The notes under the pieces are model-generated. The model had not been told where the DNA came from and did no database searches. It saw only the letters and a program-made list of their open reading frames with translations. This document shows, in pieces, positions 7,845-17,130 of a stretch of 64,000 nucleotides of DNA. The translations under genes and the position numbers were made by a program. Positions within the stretch are counted from its first letter, which is position 1. Every line of letters begins with the position of its first letter. The stretch is from Paraburkholderia sejongensis (lineage in GTDB: Bacteria > Pseudomonadota > Gammaproteobacteria > Burkholderiales > Burkholderiaceae). Location of the stretch: contig NZ_JAJITD010000013.1 in NCBI RefSeq assembly GCF_020880815.1, forward strand, positions 124,001 through 188,000, read 5' to 3'.

Positions 7845-10800
7845 TTAGCCGCCGTAAGTCAATTCGGTATCCTGCGCGTCGCGCAGATGAGCGGCGATAT
7901 CGAGGTCGCCGAGATCAGCGAGCCCTGTCTGTTTGATGCGGATTTGCAGCGCGGCGCAGCGCGCGGCAAGTGCATGTTGCCGGAACACGCCCAGCGCGCC
8001 GAGCATCGAATGCAGTTCGGCCAGCACGCGCGGCGCGTCGTTGTCCCGCTGGGCAGCGGCAATGACCGTGAGTGACGCGTCGAACGAGTCGAGGAAGGTC
8101 TGACGCAGCGCCGCGGGCAGTGGCCGGCCGCCGAGCAGCCCGTCACCATCATGAGTGTCTGCGCTAGTTCGAAGGGCGTTGCCGGCGCGATACCGCGGCG
8201 CCGACTGGGCAACGGCAAGATCAGCCGTAGCCCGAGGCGGGCTTTCATCGCAGAAGTTCAGCGCTGCCCCGGTTACGCCAAGCCCGGTGACCTCGGCGAG
8301 CGTCGCTCGCAAGCGCACGAGCGATAAAGGCTTCGTCACCATTCTCGTGGTGCCCGCCGCCTCGCAGCGCGCGCGGTCCTCCGTCGTGACCGACGCGGTC
8401 GCCGCGATCACCGGCATGCGCGGCCAGCGCTGGCGCGCTTCGCGTGTCAGTTCATAGCCGTCTATCACCGGCATCGACAGATCGGTGATCAGTACGTCGA
8501 ACGAGTCGCGCGACAGCCATGCGAGCGCGCGCGCTCCGTCTTCGACAACCGTCGCGGTGCAGCCGAGCATCGCCAGCTGTTCTTCGAACAGACGGCGGTT
8601 GGTCGCGTTGTCCTCGGCGACCAGTACCTTCAGGCGGCGCGGCAGTACCGGCGGTGTTTCGGCCGTCGCCGCGAGCGGCAGGTTGCGCAGCGTATGTTGC
8701 AACGCGCGTGCGAGCGCGGCGAGGCTGAAGGTCGATACCCGTACGAGCCGGCCTGTCGCGATCGGATGCAACGGACCGTCGGCGGTGCAATCGATTACCC
8801 ACGACGCCCCTTCGATCAAGCGGTTCTCGTCGTCCGCATGCCATGTTTCGCGTTCGCCGAGCAGAAGCAGCGTGCGGCTGCGCTCAAGCGTTGCCGTATC
8901 GACCTGCACCGGATGCTGATACGCGTTGACCGTGAGCCCCCACGCCTGCAGTGCGCTGACCGCGTACGCATGCGAAGCTTCGCTGGCCGCCACCAGCGTG
9001 ACCGTCTCGCCGGCGAAGCGAGGCATCTCGGGCGCGGCGAGCGGATCGCCGAGCGGCACGCGCACAGTGAAACAACTGCCGCAGCCGGGCTCGCTGCACA
9101 TCGTGATCTCACCGCCCATCGCGCGGGTCAGCCGCGCACACAGCGCGAGCCCCAGGCCCGTGCCCCCGAAGCGGCGATTGATCGACCGGTCCGCCTGGCT
9201 GAACGGCTGGAAGATCGTGGCCTGCTGCCGCGCGCCGATACCGATACCGGTGTCCTCGACCTCCAGCTGTAGGCGCAGCCCCGTGAGCACCGCCATGTCG
9301 GGCACCGACACGCGCAGCGTCACGTCGCCGTGCTCGGTGAACTTGATCGCATTCGACAGCAGGTTGTTGATCACCTGGCCGAGCCGCGTCGGGTCGCCGC
9401 GCATCGGAAGCGAGACCGCTGTGCCGAGGTTTGCGACGAGCCGCAGATCCTTCGCCTGGGCGATCGGCGCGAACATCGTCAGCGAGCGGGTGATCACGTC
9501 GAGCGCATCGAACTCGATGTCCTCGAGGGTCATCTCGCCGGCCTCGATCTTCGAAAAGTCGAGCACGTCGCTGATGATGCCAAGCAGTCCCTCGGACGAC
9601 GCGCGGATCGTCGCGAGCCGGTCGCGCTGCAACGCGTCCAGCGGCGATTGCGCGAGCAATTCCAGATTGCCGAGCACCGCGTTCAGCGGCGTGCGGATCT
9701 CGTGACTCATCGCGGCCAGAAACGCCGACTTCGCCGCGTTGGCCGAATCCGCGGCTTCGCGGGCTTCGCGCAGACGCTGTTCGAGACGCCGGTGCGCGGT
9801 CACGTCGGTGACCGCGACCACCAGCACGTCCTCGCCCTGGTAGCGTGACGGCGTCGCGCTGACGGCGAGATCGATCGAATCGCTGTCGCGCGTGGGCAGC
9901 GTCATCTCTTCGTGCATCACCTCGTCGTCGTCCGGCGCGCCGCTTCGCGCGCGGGCGTGATAGCGCGCCGCAAGCTCGGCCGACAGCGTCGGCGCCGGCA
10001 CCACCACGCGCTTCGCCGTGGCGACCATGGTCGGGCTGCGCAACAGCGGCGTGCCGTCCTTCAACGCGATCAGTCCGAGCCCCACCGGCGCGGTTTCGAT
10101 CAGTGTGCGGTTCAGCTGTTCGCTTTCGAATAGACGCTGCGAGCGATCGAGCGCGGGACGCACCGCGCGCTTTCTGAACGACATCAGAAAGCTCCACGCG
10201 GCGATCAGCATGATGACGGTCGCCGTCGCGCCGATCACCAGCTGCACGCCGATACCCGCGATGATTTCGCGCCACGTGCACGCATGCACCAGCATCCAGC
10301 CCGTATCGCCGAGGGGGCCCGAAATCCGCAGGATGCCGTCGTGCCAGCTCTCGCCGGCTTTTTTCGTAATGGCCAGCGTGCGCAGCGGATCGACGAGCCC
10401 GGCATCGCGCGCGAGCGGGATCGTACTGGAGACGATCGTGCCGTCGCCGGCGATGATCGTATAGATACCGCCGAAGCGGGTTTCGGCCGCGAACGGCGCG
10501 GTCAGGAAATCGGGCTCGTATTCGGTGACGACCATCGCGAACGGTTCGTCGTCGTGCAGCAGCGGCGCGACGAGGCGGATCGCCGGTTTGCCGGTCAGCG
10601 GGCTGAGCGCGGGCGGCAGCCAGAACAGTTGCCGGTGCATGCCGGTCTGCGCGCCCGTGCGGCTATCGCCGAAGCCGGTGACGCCTTCGGCGAGCGCGGC
10701 CATCAGCCGTTCGCGCTCGGCCGCCGTGGCGGTGGGCGGCCACGCTGCGTCGGCGCGCGGCGACGGCATGATGCCGGCGATGTCGTAGGTGATGCTGTAG

Positions 10801-11279
10801 AAGTAGCCGGGCAGCTGGCGGCCCCGAGCGAGCGAGTGGATCGTGCGCGAGCGGCTCAGTTGCTCGGCGAGCGCGAGATAGCGGCGGATCGTGTCATCGC
10901 GCAGCGCGGCCGGGTTGACCGCGAACACGCGTTGTTGCAGGTCGGCCGGCGTCGGCTGCAACAGTAGCTCGCCGCCCTGCTGGCGGAATTGAGCGACCAG
11001 CGCAGGGTTGACGCTCTCGCTGTCCGGCCAGGCCCGCTCGGAGCCCACGATGCCGATACGAAACGACGCTTCGCTCGCCCGCACCTGCTCCATCACGCGA
11101 TCGTGGTAGACGACGAACGCCTGGCGTTCGGCGGCGATGTGCGCGCGCACCGCGGAAAGGATCGCGAGCGCGAGCGCGATCAAGAGCATCAGTGTCGTCA
11201 CCACGCCGCCGCCGAACACGAGCAGCCGCTTATAGCGGCGCAACTGGTTCAAGACGCTGTAGGAGGAGGTGGACGACAT
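7845..11279 (-). CDS. BvgS-like hybrid sensor histidine kinase (HisKA-HATPase-REC-Hpt)
   Basis: An 1144-residue membrane kinase with a full His-Asp-His relay. TM1 is at about residues 20-43 and TM2 at about 345-366, enclosing a roughly 300-residue periplasmic sensor region. A PAS-like segment (about 385-495) leads to HisKA with H526 in MSHEIRTPLN. The ATP-binding domain has N643 (NNLLSNAIKFT) and glycine boxes EDTGIGIG and GGTGLGLAL. A degenerate receiver-like region (about 758-865) has no phosphorylatable Asp. The true receiver has D933 (ITDLSMP). A C-terminal Hpt domain has H1090 (ELHSMLG). No response regulator gene is adjacent, so its partner is unknown. It converges on clpV with a 50-bp gap. 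Confidence 0.92.
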   Translation of the reverse strand: MSSTSSYSVLNQLRRYKRLLVFGGGVVTTLMLLIALALAILSAVRAHIAAERQAFVVYHDRVMEQVRASEASFRIGIVGSERAWPDSESVNPALVAQFRQQGGELLLQPTPADLQQRVFAVNPAALRDDTIRRYLALAEQLSRSRTIHSLARGRQLPGYFYSITYDIAGIMPSPRADAAWPPTATAAERERLMAALAEGVTGFGDSRTGAQTGMHRQLFWLPPALSPLTGKPAIRLVAPLLHDDEPFAMVVTEYEPDFLTAPFAAETRFGGIYTIIAGDGTIVSSTIPLARDAGLVDPLRTLAITKKAGESWHDGILRISGPLGDTGWMLVHACTWREIIAGIGVQLVIGATATVIMLIAAWSFLMSFRKRAVRPALDRSQRLFESEQLNRTLIETAPVGLGLIALKDGTPLLRSPTMVATAKRVVVPAPTLSAELAARYHARARSGAPDDDEVMHEEMTLPTRDSDSIDLAVSATPSRYQGEDVLVVAVTDVTAHRRLEQRLREAREAADSANAAKSAFLAAMSHEIRTPLNAVLGNLELLAQSPLDALQRDRLATIRASSEGLLGIISDVLDFSKIEAGEMTLEDIEFDALDVITRSLTMFAPIAQAKDLRLVANLGTAVSLPMRGDPTRLGQVINNLLSNAIKFTEHGDVTLRVSVPDMAVLTGLRLQLEVEDTGIGIGARQQATIFQPFSQADRSINRRFGGTGLGLALCARLTRAMGGEITMCSEPGCGSCFTVRVPLGDPLAAPEMPRFAGETVTLVAASEASHAYAVSALQAWGLTVNAYQHPVQVDTATLERSRTLLLLGERETWHADDENRLIEGASWVIDCTADGPLHPIATGRLVRVSTFSLAALARALQHTLRNLPLAATAETPPVLPRRLKVLVAEDNATNRRLFEEQLAMLGCTATVVEDGARALAWLSRDSFDVLITDLSMPVIDGYELTREARQRWPRMPVIAATASVTTEDRARCEAAGTTRMVTKPLSLVRLRATLAEVTGLGVTGAALNFCDESPPRATADLAVAQSAPRYRAGNALRTSADTHDGDGLLGGRPLPAALRQTFLDSFDASLTVIAAAQRDNDAPRVLAELHSMLGALGVFRQHALAARCAALQIRIKQTGLADLGDLDIAAHLRDAQDTELTYGG

Positions 11280-11911
11280 GACGATACCGGAACGTTCCGT
11301 AGGCGGGCGGCTTGCAAACGAAGCTCTGAAAAGCGAGCTGTCAGGCGCCGACTCTTTTCACTTATCCCGGAACGGCGAGTTGACCAGACGCGGTCGTCCC
11401 ATTAAATAGGACTGGTACGATTTCTTATGCATATTTTCAGATTGTTCGGCGGCGGCTGGCCCCCTTTCACGCGCGTCGGTTGCCGCCGCGAATTTTTGTG
11501 GGTGAGTGGCTATTTATGGAGGTGCCCCGCGTGCCTGGTGTGGCGATTCTGTTGACATTTCTGATCCCGCGACAGAATCCTGGATCGAACGGAATCCTCA
11601 AAAAGTGCTCGCGTTGTCGCGTTCGCTTAAGTTATAAAGCTTAAAAAAGGTCGCTATCAGGGAGTAAGGTCATGACTCGCAAGGAGGATAGGTGAACTAC
11701 GCGCTGAATTAGAGGCGTCGCTTGCCGCGATTCGTTCGATTCCATACACGCCTTTCATTTCGGCGATATTGAATCCATGCGCGCGGCGGACATGCTCTCG
11801 TGGTAGATTTTCGGCGCTGTCGTGCTGTTGCGAACGCTCGCGATAGCGCGCAACCAGAGGTCGGAATCAGTTAGGTCTTTCAATTGCAACCGGAATGACA
11901 GGAGAACAACA
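11280..11911 (+). other. Intergenic region between the sensor kinase and the PLDc_N gene
   Basis: No convincing gene lies in this 632-bp divergent gap. A TTGACA at 11551-11556 and an AT-rich patch with TTAAG/CTTAA arms around 11627-11645 are possible promoter elements for rightward transcription. A strong SD (AAGGAGG at 11681-11687) precedes a GTG at 11692, but the frame it opens ends after six codons. This may be a leader or the stump of a lost gene. The segment is otherwise AT-richer than its surroundings. Confidence 0.4.
11288..11299. promoter_or_regulatory. 12-bp perfect palindrome just upstream of the sensor kinase start
   Basis: CGGAACGTTCCG is a perfect 12-bp palindrome. It ends nine bases before the kinase ATG (start at 11279 on the minus strand), where an SD sequence would normally lie, and no good SD is visible. 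It could be an operator or an mRNA hairpin limiting translation. This is inference from position only. Confidence 0.4.
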
Positions 11912-12295
11912 ATGCTTTTCTTTAACGATGGTTTCACATTCACGAACTTTCTGGCTGACATCTTTTCGATCTTTATTTTTATTCTGTGGTTCTGGCTGCT
12001 GATTACTGTGTCCGGCGACCTTTTCCGGCGTCATGACGTATCGGGATGGGGCAAAGTCCTGTGGGTGATTTTCCTGATCATCCTGCCGTATATCGGCATC
12101 TTCGCGTATCTGATCACCCAGCATCGCGGGATGGCGGAGCGCAACGAGGCGCGCGCGAAACAGGTGCGTGAAGATCTGCGCCACGTGGTGGGCTTCAGCG
12201 TCGCCGACGAACTCGAAAAGCTCGACAAGCTGAAAGCGTCCGGCTCGATTACCGCGGAAGAGCACACCCGCCTGCGCGCGAAGCTGATGCAGTAA
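11912..12295 (+). CDS. PLDc_N / SHOCT domain small membrane protein
   Basis: A 127-residue protein. The start at 11912 is fixed by an SD (AGGAG at 11900-11904). Two hydrophobic helices lie at about residues 10-33 (FLADIFSIFIFILWFWLLITV) and 45-66 (GWGKVLWVIFLIILPYIGIFAYL). Together they match the N-terminal domain of cardiolipin-synthase-like proteins, here without any catalytic domain. A C-terminal SHOCT motif (residues about 98-126) reads LEKLDKLKASGSITAEEHT. Such proteins are common and of unknown function. The separate phospholipase-D-type lipoprotein at 13118-14719 makes a membrane-lipid connection possible but unproven. Confidence 0.88.
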   Translation: MLFFNDGFTFTNFLADIFSIFIFILWFWLLITVSGDLFRRHDVSGWGKVLWVIFLIILPYIGIFAYLITQHRGMAERNEARAKQVREDLRHVVGFSVADELEKLDKLKASGSITAEEHTRLRAKLMQ

Positions 12296-12460
12296 GCGGC
12301 GCATCACGCGAGCTGACGGAACATAGGGCGACGCGGCCGGCGGTCGCCGGCGAGCAGCGCGCGCACGGTTGCGCGCCTATCCGCCAGCACCGCCGCCAGT
12401 TCCGCCAGCGCCGCCGGCCCGACCGCGCACGACCGAACCCCACGTTATCGGGAGAACTCC

Positions 12461-13015
12461 ATGTTGACCCGCTTCGCCCGCGTTCCCGGCACGACTGCGC
12501 GCGCCGCGCGCGCGTCACTGAAGTGGCGCCGCGCAGCGCTGATCTGCGTGAGCGCATTGGTGTTGAGCGCGTGCGCGCAGCCGTGGCAGCAATTCCAGGC
12601 GGGGCAGGATCAATCGACGATCATCGCCCGCATGGGTCAGCCGCGCGAAGTGTATGACTTGCCGGGCGGCGGGCGCCGCCTGATGTGGCCGACGCAGCCG
12701 ATGGGCACGACCACCGTGGCCGCCGATATCGACGCGTCCGGCAAGATCGTCGACGTGCGTCAGGTGTTGCAGCTAAGCGAATTCAATCGCGCGGAAATCG
12801 GCAAATGGACCCGCGACGACGTGCTGATCAATTTCGGACGGCCGGTGGAAACTGCGTTTTTCCGTCGTTCGCAACGCGAAGTCTGGTCGTACCGGTACAT
12901 CGAAAACAACATCACCCCGCTGCTGTTCAATTTCTCGTTCGACACCGACGGCGTATTGCGCGAAACGCTGCGCACGCCCGATCCGTTGCGCGATCGCGAT
13001 TTCCGGCGCTTCTGA
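12461..13015 (+). CDS. BamE/SmpA-like lipoprotein
   Basis: A 184-residue predicted lipoprotein. The basic N-terminus leads to a hydrophobic stretch ending in the lipobox LSAC (Cys at about residue 38). The mature part contains two BamE/OmlA-like halves, each with a start-of-motif glycine-proline turn: ARMGQPREVYDLPGGGRRLMW, then LINFGRPVETAFF followed by REVWSYRY. BamE-like folds occur in outer-membrane assembly factors and in unrelated lipoproteins. True BamE is shorter and has a single unit, so this is a paralogue of unknown role. The next gene, on the opposite strand, ends 100 bp downstream. Confidence 0.8.
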   Translation: MLTRFARVPGTTARAARASLKWRRAALICVSALVLSACAQPWQQFQAGQDQSTIIARMGQPREVYDLPGGGRRLMWPTQPMGTTTVAADIDASGKIVDVRQVLQLSEFNRAEIGKWTRDDVLINFGRPVETAFFRRSQREVWSYRYIENNITPLLFNFSFDTDGVLRETLRTPDPLRDRDFRRF

Positions 13016-13117
13016 GCGCGCGTTCCCACCCAACGACACGACCCGCCACGCAAGTCGAGGTCGTGCCGCCCGCAGCTAGCAACGTGCAGCTCGCCGCGAT
13101 CGCCGCCGCCCCCGCCG

Positions 13118-14719
13118 CTATAGCAGCGACTCGATCGGCATGATCGACAGCATCCACACACCGAGCCGCGCATACCACGTCGTATTGGGCTCGGTGTCGT
13201 GACGGATTTCGACGTCGCCGTTGCGCTCGATCCAGTACAGCTTGCCGTTTTCGTCGAGATGCACCGAGTACGCGACCGTCGGCAGCAACGCGAGGAACTT
13301 GCGGTCGACCTGGGTCGCGAGGTCGGGGCTGTCGATCACGAGACCCAGCTCGGTATTTAGATGCTTGGAGCGCGGATCGAAATTGAACGAGCCGACGAAC
13401 ACCCGCTGCGAGTCGACCACGAAGGTTTTCGCATGCAGGCTCGAACCTGAACTGCCGAACGGTCCCGGCGACTGCTCCTTCTTGTGCGCGCTGCCCGGCA
13501 CGCGCCGCAGTTCGTACAGGTGCACGCCGTGTTGCAGCAGCTCGATGCGCCGCTTCATATAGCCCGAATGCACGGCGGCCACATCGGTCGCTTCGAGCGC
13601 ATTGGTCAGCACGCGCACATCGACGCCGTGCGCCGCGAGGTCGGTCAGATACTGCGTGCCGGCGCTCGCCGGCACGAAATACGGCGATACGAGGTCGACT
13701 TCCTTGTGCGGGTCGCCGAGCACCTCGCGCATCTGGTGCCCAATCAATGCTTCCGGCGGCGCGTTGTTGAGACCCTTCGCGGGGTCGTCGCTGATCATCT
13801 CCGTTTTGGCCCAATCGAACGGCAGTTGCCGGTCGAGCATTTTCTGCACGACGTGCGGACCGCGCAGCGCTTCCCGGTACTCGGCGGCCGCCGGGTCCTC
13901 GCCGATCGCCCGCGCCTTGCGTTCGAGCTCCGCCAGCAGTCCGATGCCCTGATGCGGGACGATTCGCTCGACCGGATAGGCCGACGCGCTCGCCCAGTAG
14001 CGATCGAAGTCATTCGATACATCGGTGGCCGCCGGGCCGACCGCGAGCACGTCGAGGTCCGCGAACACGACACCGTCCGTCGCGTCGAAGTACTCGTCGC
14101 CGATGTTGCGGCCGCCGAGGATCGTCGCGGTGCCGTCGGCGGTCAGCGACTTGTTGTGCATGCGCCGGTTCGCGCGTGGGAAGTCGGTCAGGAAGCCGAC
14201 GAACTTCGGATTGCGCACGACGAACGGATTGAACAGCCGCACTTCGATGTTCGGATGCGCGTCGAGTGCCGCGAGCGTCGGGTCGAGCGCCGACGGAATC
14301 CCCAGATCGTCGAGCAGCAGCCGCACCCGCACGCCGCGGTCGGCCGCTTCGTGCAGCTGTTCGAGTAGCAACGTGCCGGTCAGATCGTTGCGCCAGATGT
14401 AGTACTGAATATCGATCGTGCGCTGCGCCGAGCGGATCAGGTCCATGCGCGCGGCGAACGCGACATGCGCATCGGACAGCGGATAGATGCCGGCGAGGCC
14501 CGCATGCGCGGCCACCTCGGGGGCGACCGCGCGGCCCAGATCGGTGCTGGCGGCCACCGCGGGCGTCAGCGCGTGCGATTCCGGCCGGCTTTCGAGCGAC
14601 GGCAGCGCGCAGCCGCCCACGAGGCTCGCGCACAGCAGCGCGACGAGGACCGGCCGAACCGACAGTGCGCCGATGCAGCGGCGTCGCGCGAACGGCAGGG
14701 GATGTTTCTGCACTTGCAT
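13118..14719 (-). CDS. Phospholipase D-family lipoprotein (cardiolipin synthase-like)
   Basis: A 533-residue protein with two HKD motifs: HNKSLTADGTATILGGRN near residue 186 and HAKTFVVDSQRVFVGSFN near residue 428. Both are intact, so phosphatidyl-transfer or phosphodiesterase activity is likely. The start at 14719 (MQVQKHP) gives a signal sequence with lipobox LVGGC near residue 35. A longer open frame to 14791 is not supported. The two-domain layout resembles ClsC-type cardiolipin synthases (about 470-520 residues), but ClsC is not usually a lipoprotein. It could also act on other phosphodiesters in the periplasm. It is divergent from the CREST-family gene. Confidence 0.88.
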   Translation of the reverse strand: MQVQKHPLPFARRRCIGALSVRPVLVALLCASLVGGCALPSLESRPESHALTPAVAASTDLGRAVAPEVAAHAGLAGIYPLSDAHVAFAARMDLIRSAQRTIDIQYYIWRNDLTGTLLLEQLHEAADRGVRVRLLLDDLGIPSALDPTLAALDAHPNIEVRLFNPFVVRNPKFVGFLTDFPRANRRMHNKSLTADGTATILGGRNIGDEYFDATDGVVFADLDVLAVGPAATDVSNDFDRYWASASAYPVERIVPHQGIGLLAELERKARAIGEDPAAAEYREALRGPHVVQKMLDRQLPFDWAKTEMISDDPAKGLNNAPPEALIGHQMREVLGDPHKEVDLVSPYFVPASAGTQYLTDLAAHGVDVRVLTNALEATDVAAVHSGYMKRRIELLQHGVHLYELRRVPGSAHKKEQSPGPFGSSGSSLHAKTFVVDSQRVFVGSFNFDPRSKHLNTELGLVIDSPDLATQVDRKFLALLPTVAYSVHLDENGKLYWIERNGDVEIRHDTEPNTTWYARLGVWMLSIMPIESLL

Positions 14720-14985
14720 GAAGTCGGGAGGTTCCTTTGGGTCGTCGCGGGCCGGGTTGTTTCCACGCTCGATACGTCGCAAGCAGGGCACCGTATCGCC
14801 TGGCGGGCTCTTGCATGCCGCGTTGCAGGGTGCCAGCAGAATACTATGGCCGCCGGCTTACCGGTATCCGCAAAGCGCTCTTGTTGGCCAAACCGCTTTG
14901 TCCGATGATACGGACACGCCGCGCGAATTCGAACGGGGATCAACCCGGGCTGGCGGCCGTTTAGTCCACTTCGGAGCCGAGTAAC

Positions 14986-15774
14986 GTGAAGACTTCCCGC
15001 CTGCTGACCGGTAGCGTGTTGCTGTTCGTGATCGGCGCGTTGTTGCAGCTGATCTGGCCGCTCGCGCAAGCGGCCTCCTATCACCACTTCGCCGACCAGC
15101 GCTCGCTCGGCCCGCTGCACAATGCGGCGGACGTGCTGTCGAATCTGGTGATCCTCGCGGCGGGCCTGCTCGCGATCGGCTGGGTGCGCCGGCATGCGGC
15201 GCGCCAGCCGCTGCAATTTCCCGGCATGGTGGTGGCCGCGTTCGGGCTGGTGCTGACCGCGTTCGGCTCGGCTTACTACCACATGACACCGACCGACGCG
15301 ACGCTGGTCTGGGACCGCCTGCCGATGACGATCGTGTTCGCCGGCATTCTCGCGATGCTGTGGACGTCGTGGAGCGGCGAGCGGGTCGGCTGGCCGCAAC
15401 TGCTGATTCTCGCGATCGTGTCGCCGGCGACGGTCGGCTACTGGCTTGTGTTCAACAGCCTGTGGCCGTACGCGATCCTGCAATTCGGCGGGCTGATGCT
15501 GATCGTCGGGATGACGCTGACGCGCAAGGTGGATGGCGTGTTCGCGTGGTCGCTCGTGATCGTCTTTTACGGCGTCGCGAAGATTTTCGAAAGCCTCGAC
15601 TGGCAGATCTGGGAGCTGACCCACCACGTGATCGCCGGACATGCGCTCAAGCACGTGTCGAGCGGTCTCGCGGGTGCGTCGATGATTCTGGTGGCTAACG
15701 CGACGCCGCGCGCGGCCGCGGGCAGCGTGTCGCGGCGGCCGGCCGGCATCGGTCATTCGGGCTCGCCGCGCTGA
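14986..15774 (+). CDS. CREST-superfamily (alkaline ceramidase-like) integral membrane protein
   Basis: A 262-residue protein with about seven hydrophobic segments. It has the scattered polar signature of the CREST superfamily (alkaline ceramidase, PAQR, Per1): a conserved Ser in NAADVLSNLVIL (near residue 52), GSAYYHMTPTD (near 91-101) with WDRLPMT just after, and a C-terminal His pair in HHVIAGHALKH (near 211-221). Family enzymes are predicted metal-dependent lipid amide hydrolases inside the membrane. The start is GTG at 14986 with GGAG about ten bases upstream. The C-terminal 25 residues are Arg/Ala-rich and likely a cytoplasmic tail. The substrate is unknown. Confidence 0.8.
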   Translation: MKTSRLLTGSVLLFVIGALLQLIWPLAQAASYHHFADQRSLGPLHNAADVLSNLVILAAGLLAIGWVRRHAARQPLQFPGMVVAAFGLVLTAFGSAYYHMTPTDATLVWDRLPMTIVFAGILAMLWTSWSGERVGWPQLLILAIVSPATVGYWLVFNSLWPYAILQFGGLMLIVGMTLTRKVDGVFAWSLVIVFYGVAKIFESLDWQIWELTHHVIAGHALKHVSSGLAGASMILVANATPRAAAGSVSRRPAGIGHSGSPR

Positions 15775-15782
15775 TACGCGCG

Positions 15783-15878
15783 GCGGCCTATTCAACTCGC
15801 CGCGGCCTGTTCAACTCACCGCGGCCCCTTCAATTCGCCGCGGCGCCTTCAACTCACCGCGGCGCCGTCGAACTCACT
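15783..15878. repeat. 19-bp imperfect tandem repeat (5 copies) overlapping the end of the lipoprotein gene
   Basis: Five copies of a unit close to GCGGCCTGTTCAACTCACC start at 15783, 15802, 15821, 15840 and 15859. Copies differ mainly at unit positions 7-9 and 17, and the last has one extra base. The fifth copy supplies the TCA that is the stop codon of the leftward lipoprotein gene (15874-15876). The array fills the whole gap between two convergent genes. Confidence 0.85.
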
Positions 15879-17130
15879 GCGGTTCGTACCACGAGTAGGT
15901 CGCCAGCGTGCTGACCGGCGGTGTGCCGATCTGCAACGTGACGTCGCGCAACGAGGTCAGCTCGATGTTGCGCAGATCGCCCATGTAGCGGCGCGAATCG
16001 CCGTTGTCGTTGATATAGGCGACCACGTCCCCGGTGATCCCGGCGACGTTGTTGTTCGTCAGCGGCTGGCCCCACACGTCGAAGAACTGCCCGAGCGTGT
16101 AGGTCTTTTCGCTCGGCGCTTCGATATGGATGATGCCGGTGTGGTCATGCGTGTGCATTTCATAGTTGCAGGACGCCGGGATGCCGATGTTCTGCGGCAG
16201 CGCGAGCCATTGACCGTCCTTGATGATCGCCAGGTGCGCGTGCACGTGATACAGCACGCTCATGTCGGGCGAGCAGGTCAGGCCGTCGACCGGCGCGGAA
16301 CCGTCGCCGCCCGTCGCGGTGTCGCCGTCGGGCCAGAAGCCGGTGGTGCCCACCGTGCCGCCATAGACGAGCGTGATCGGGTTCGGGTCGAACGGCGGCG
16401 GATCGGTCCACGCGTACGTCGGCACCTGGGTAAGCGGCGTGCCGATCATGATCGTGATTTCGGAGTGCGGCGTCAGCACGAGGCTCGACGGGTCGCCGGT
16501 GTATTGCGTGAGCGCGCCGCCGTCGTTCACGTAGATCGCGATCGGTGAGCCGGTCACGCCCGCGACATTGGAGGCGCTAAGCGGCTCGCCCCAGATCGCG
16601 AAGAACTGCCCGAGGGTATAGGACGCGCCGCCCGTCGAGTCGATGTGGATCTTGCCGCTCGCATCGACCGTGTGGATCGGATATGCGCAGCCGGTCGGCG
16701 CGGCCATCGTCGGGGCGACGGTGCCGATCTTGGTCGGCAGCGACAGCAGTTTGCCGTTCTGGTAGATCGACAGATGCGCGTAGGTGTACGCGGTGCTGCG
16801 CAGTCCGCAGGTCAGGCCGCCGACCGGAGAGCCGGTGCCACCCGACGCGGTCACGCCGTCGGGCCAGTTGGCGTCGCCGAGCGTGGTGCCGTCGAGGATC
16901 GGCGTGGCGGCCGCGAGCGTCGGCGTGGTGGCGGCCGCGCCCGAGGCGGGCGTGGGACTCGACGCCGGTGTCGGGCTCGATGCGGGTGTGGGACTCGAAG
17001 CGGGTGTCGAGCCCGCCGTGCCGTTCGAACCGGCGCCGGCCGGGGAGCTGCCGCCGCCCCCGCCGCCGCAACCGGCAAGCATTAATACCAGACCCATTGC
17101 GACGAATGGCGACCCTAGCCGTTCCAGCAT
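15874..17130 (-). CDS. Lipoprotein with an internally duplicated His-containing domain
   Basis: A 418-residue predicted lipoprotein with lipobox LAGC at about residues 18-21, then a Gly-rich stretch and a linker of repeated SPTPAS units (about residues 45-63). Two copies of a roughly 160-residue domain follow. Both contain a D-x-NWPDG or FWPDGD entry, a Cys, a beta-rich ligand-like segment and the closing motif YTLGQFFxxWGxPL. The second copy is rich in histidines (YHVHAHLAI, then EMHTHDHTGIIHI). The first keeps only some of them (YTYAHLSI, then PIHTVDASGKIHI). I do not recognise the family. The His pattern suggests metal binding in copy 2. It is probably surface or periplasmic. Confidence 0.8.
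   Translation of the reverse strand: MLERLGSPFVAMGLVLMLAGCGGGGGGSSPAGAGSNGTAGSTPASSPTPASSPTPASSPTPASGAAATTPTLAAATPILDGTTLGDANWPDGVTASGGTGSPVGGLTCGLRSTAYTYAHLSIYQNGKLLSLPTKIGTVAPTMAAPTGCAYPIHTVDASGKIHIDSTGGASYTLGQFFAIWGEPLSASNVAGVTGSPIAIYVNDGGALTQYTGDPSSLVLTPHSEITIMIGTPLTQVPTYAWTDPPPFDPNPITLVYGGTVGTTGFWPDGDTATGGDGSAPVDGLTCSPDMSVLYHVHAHLAIIKDGQWLALPQNIGIPASCNYEMHTHDHTGIIHIEAPSEKTYTLGQFFDVWGQPLTNNNVAGITGDVVAYINDNGDSRRYMGDLRNIELTSLRDVTLQIGTPPVSTLATYSWYEPQ

Noticed and set aside
11692..11712. Six-codon frame after a strong SD, as a leader peptide
   Set aside because: No attenuator hairpins or regulatory codons could be seen, so it is mentioned only in the intergenic note.
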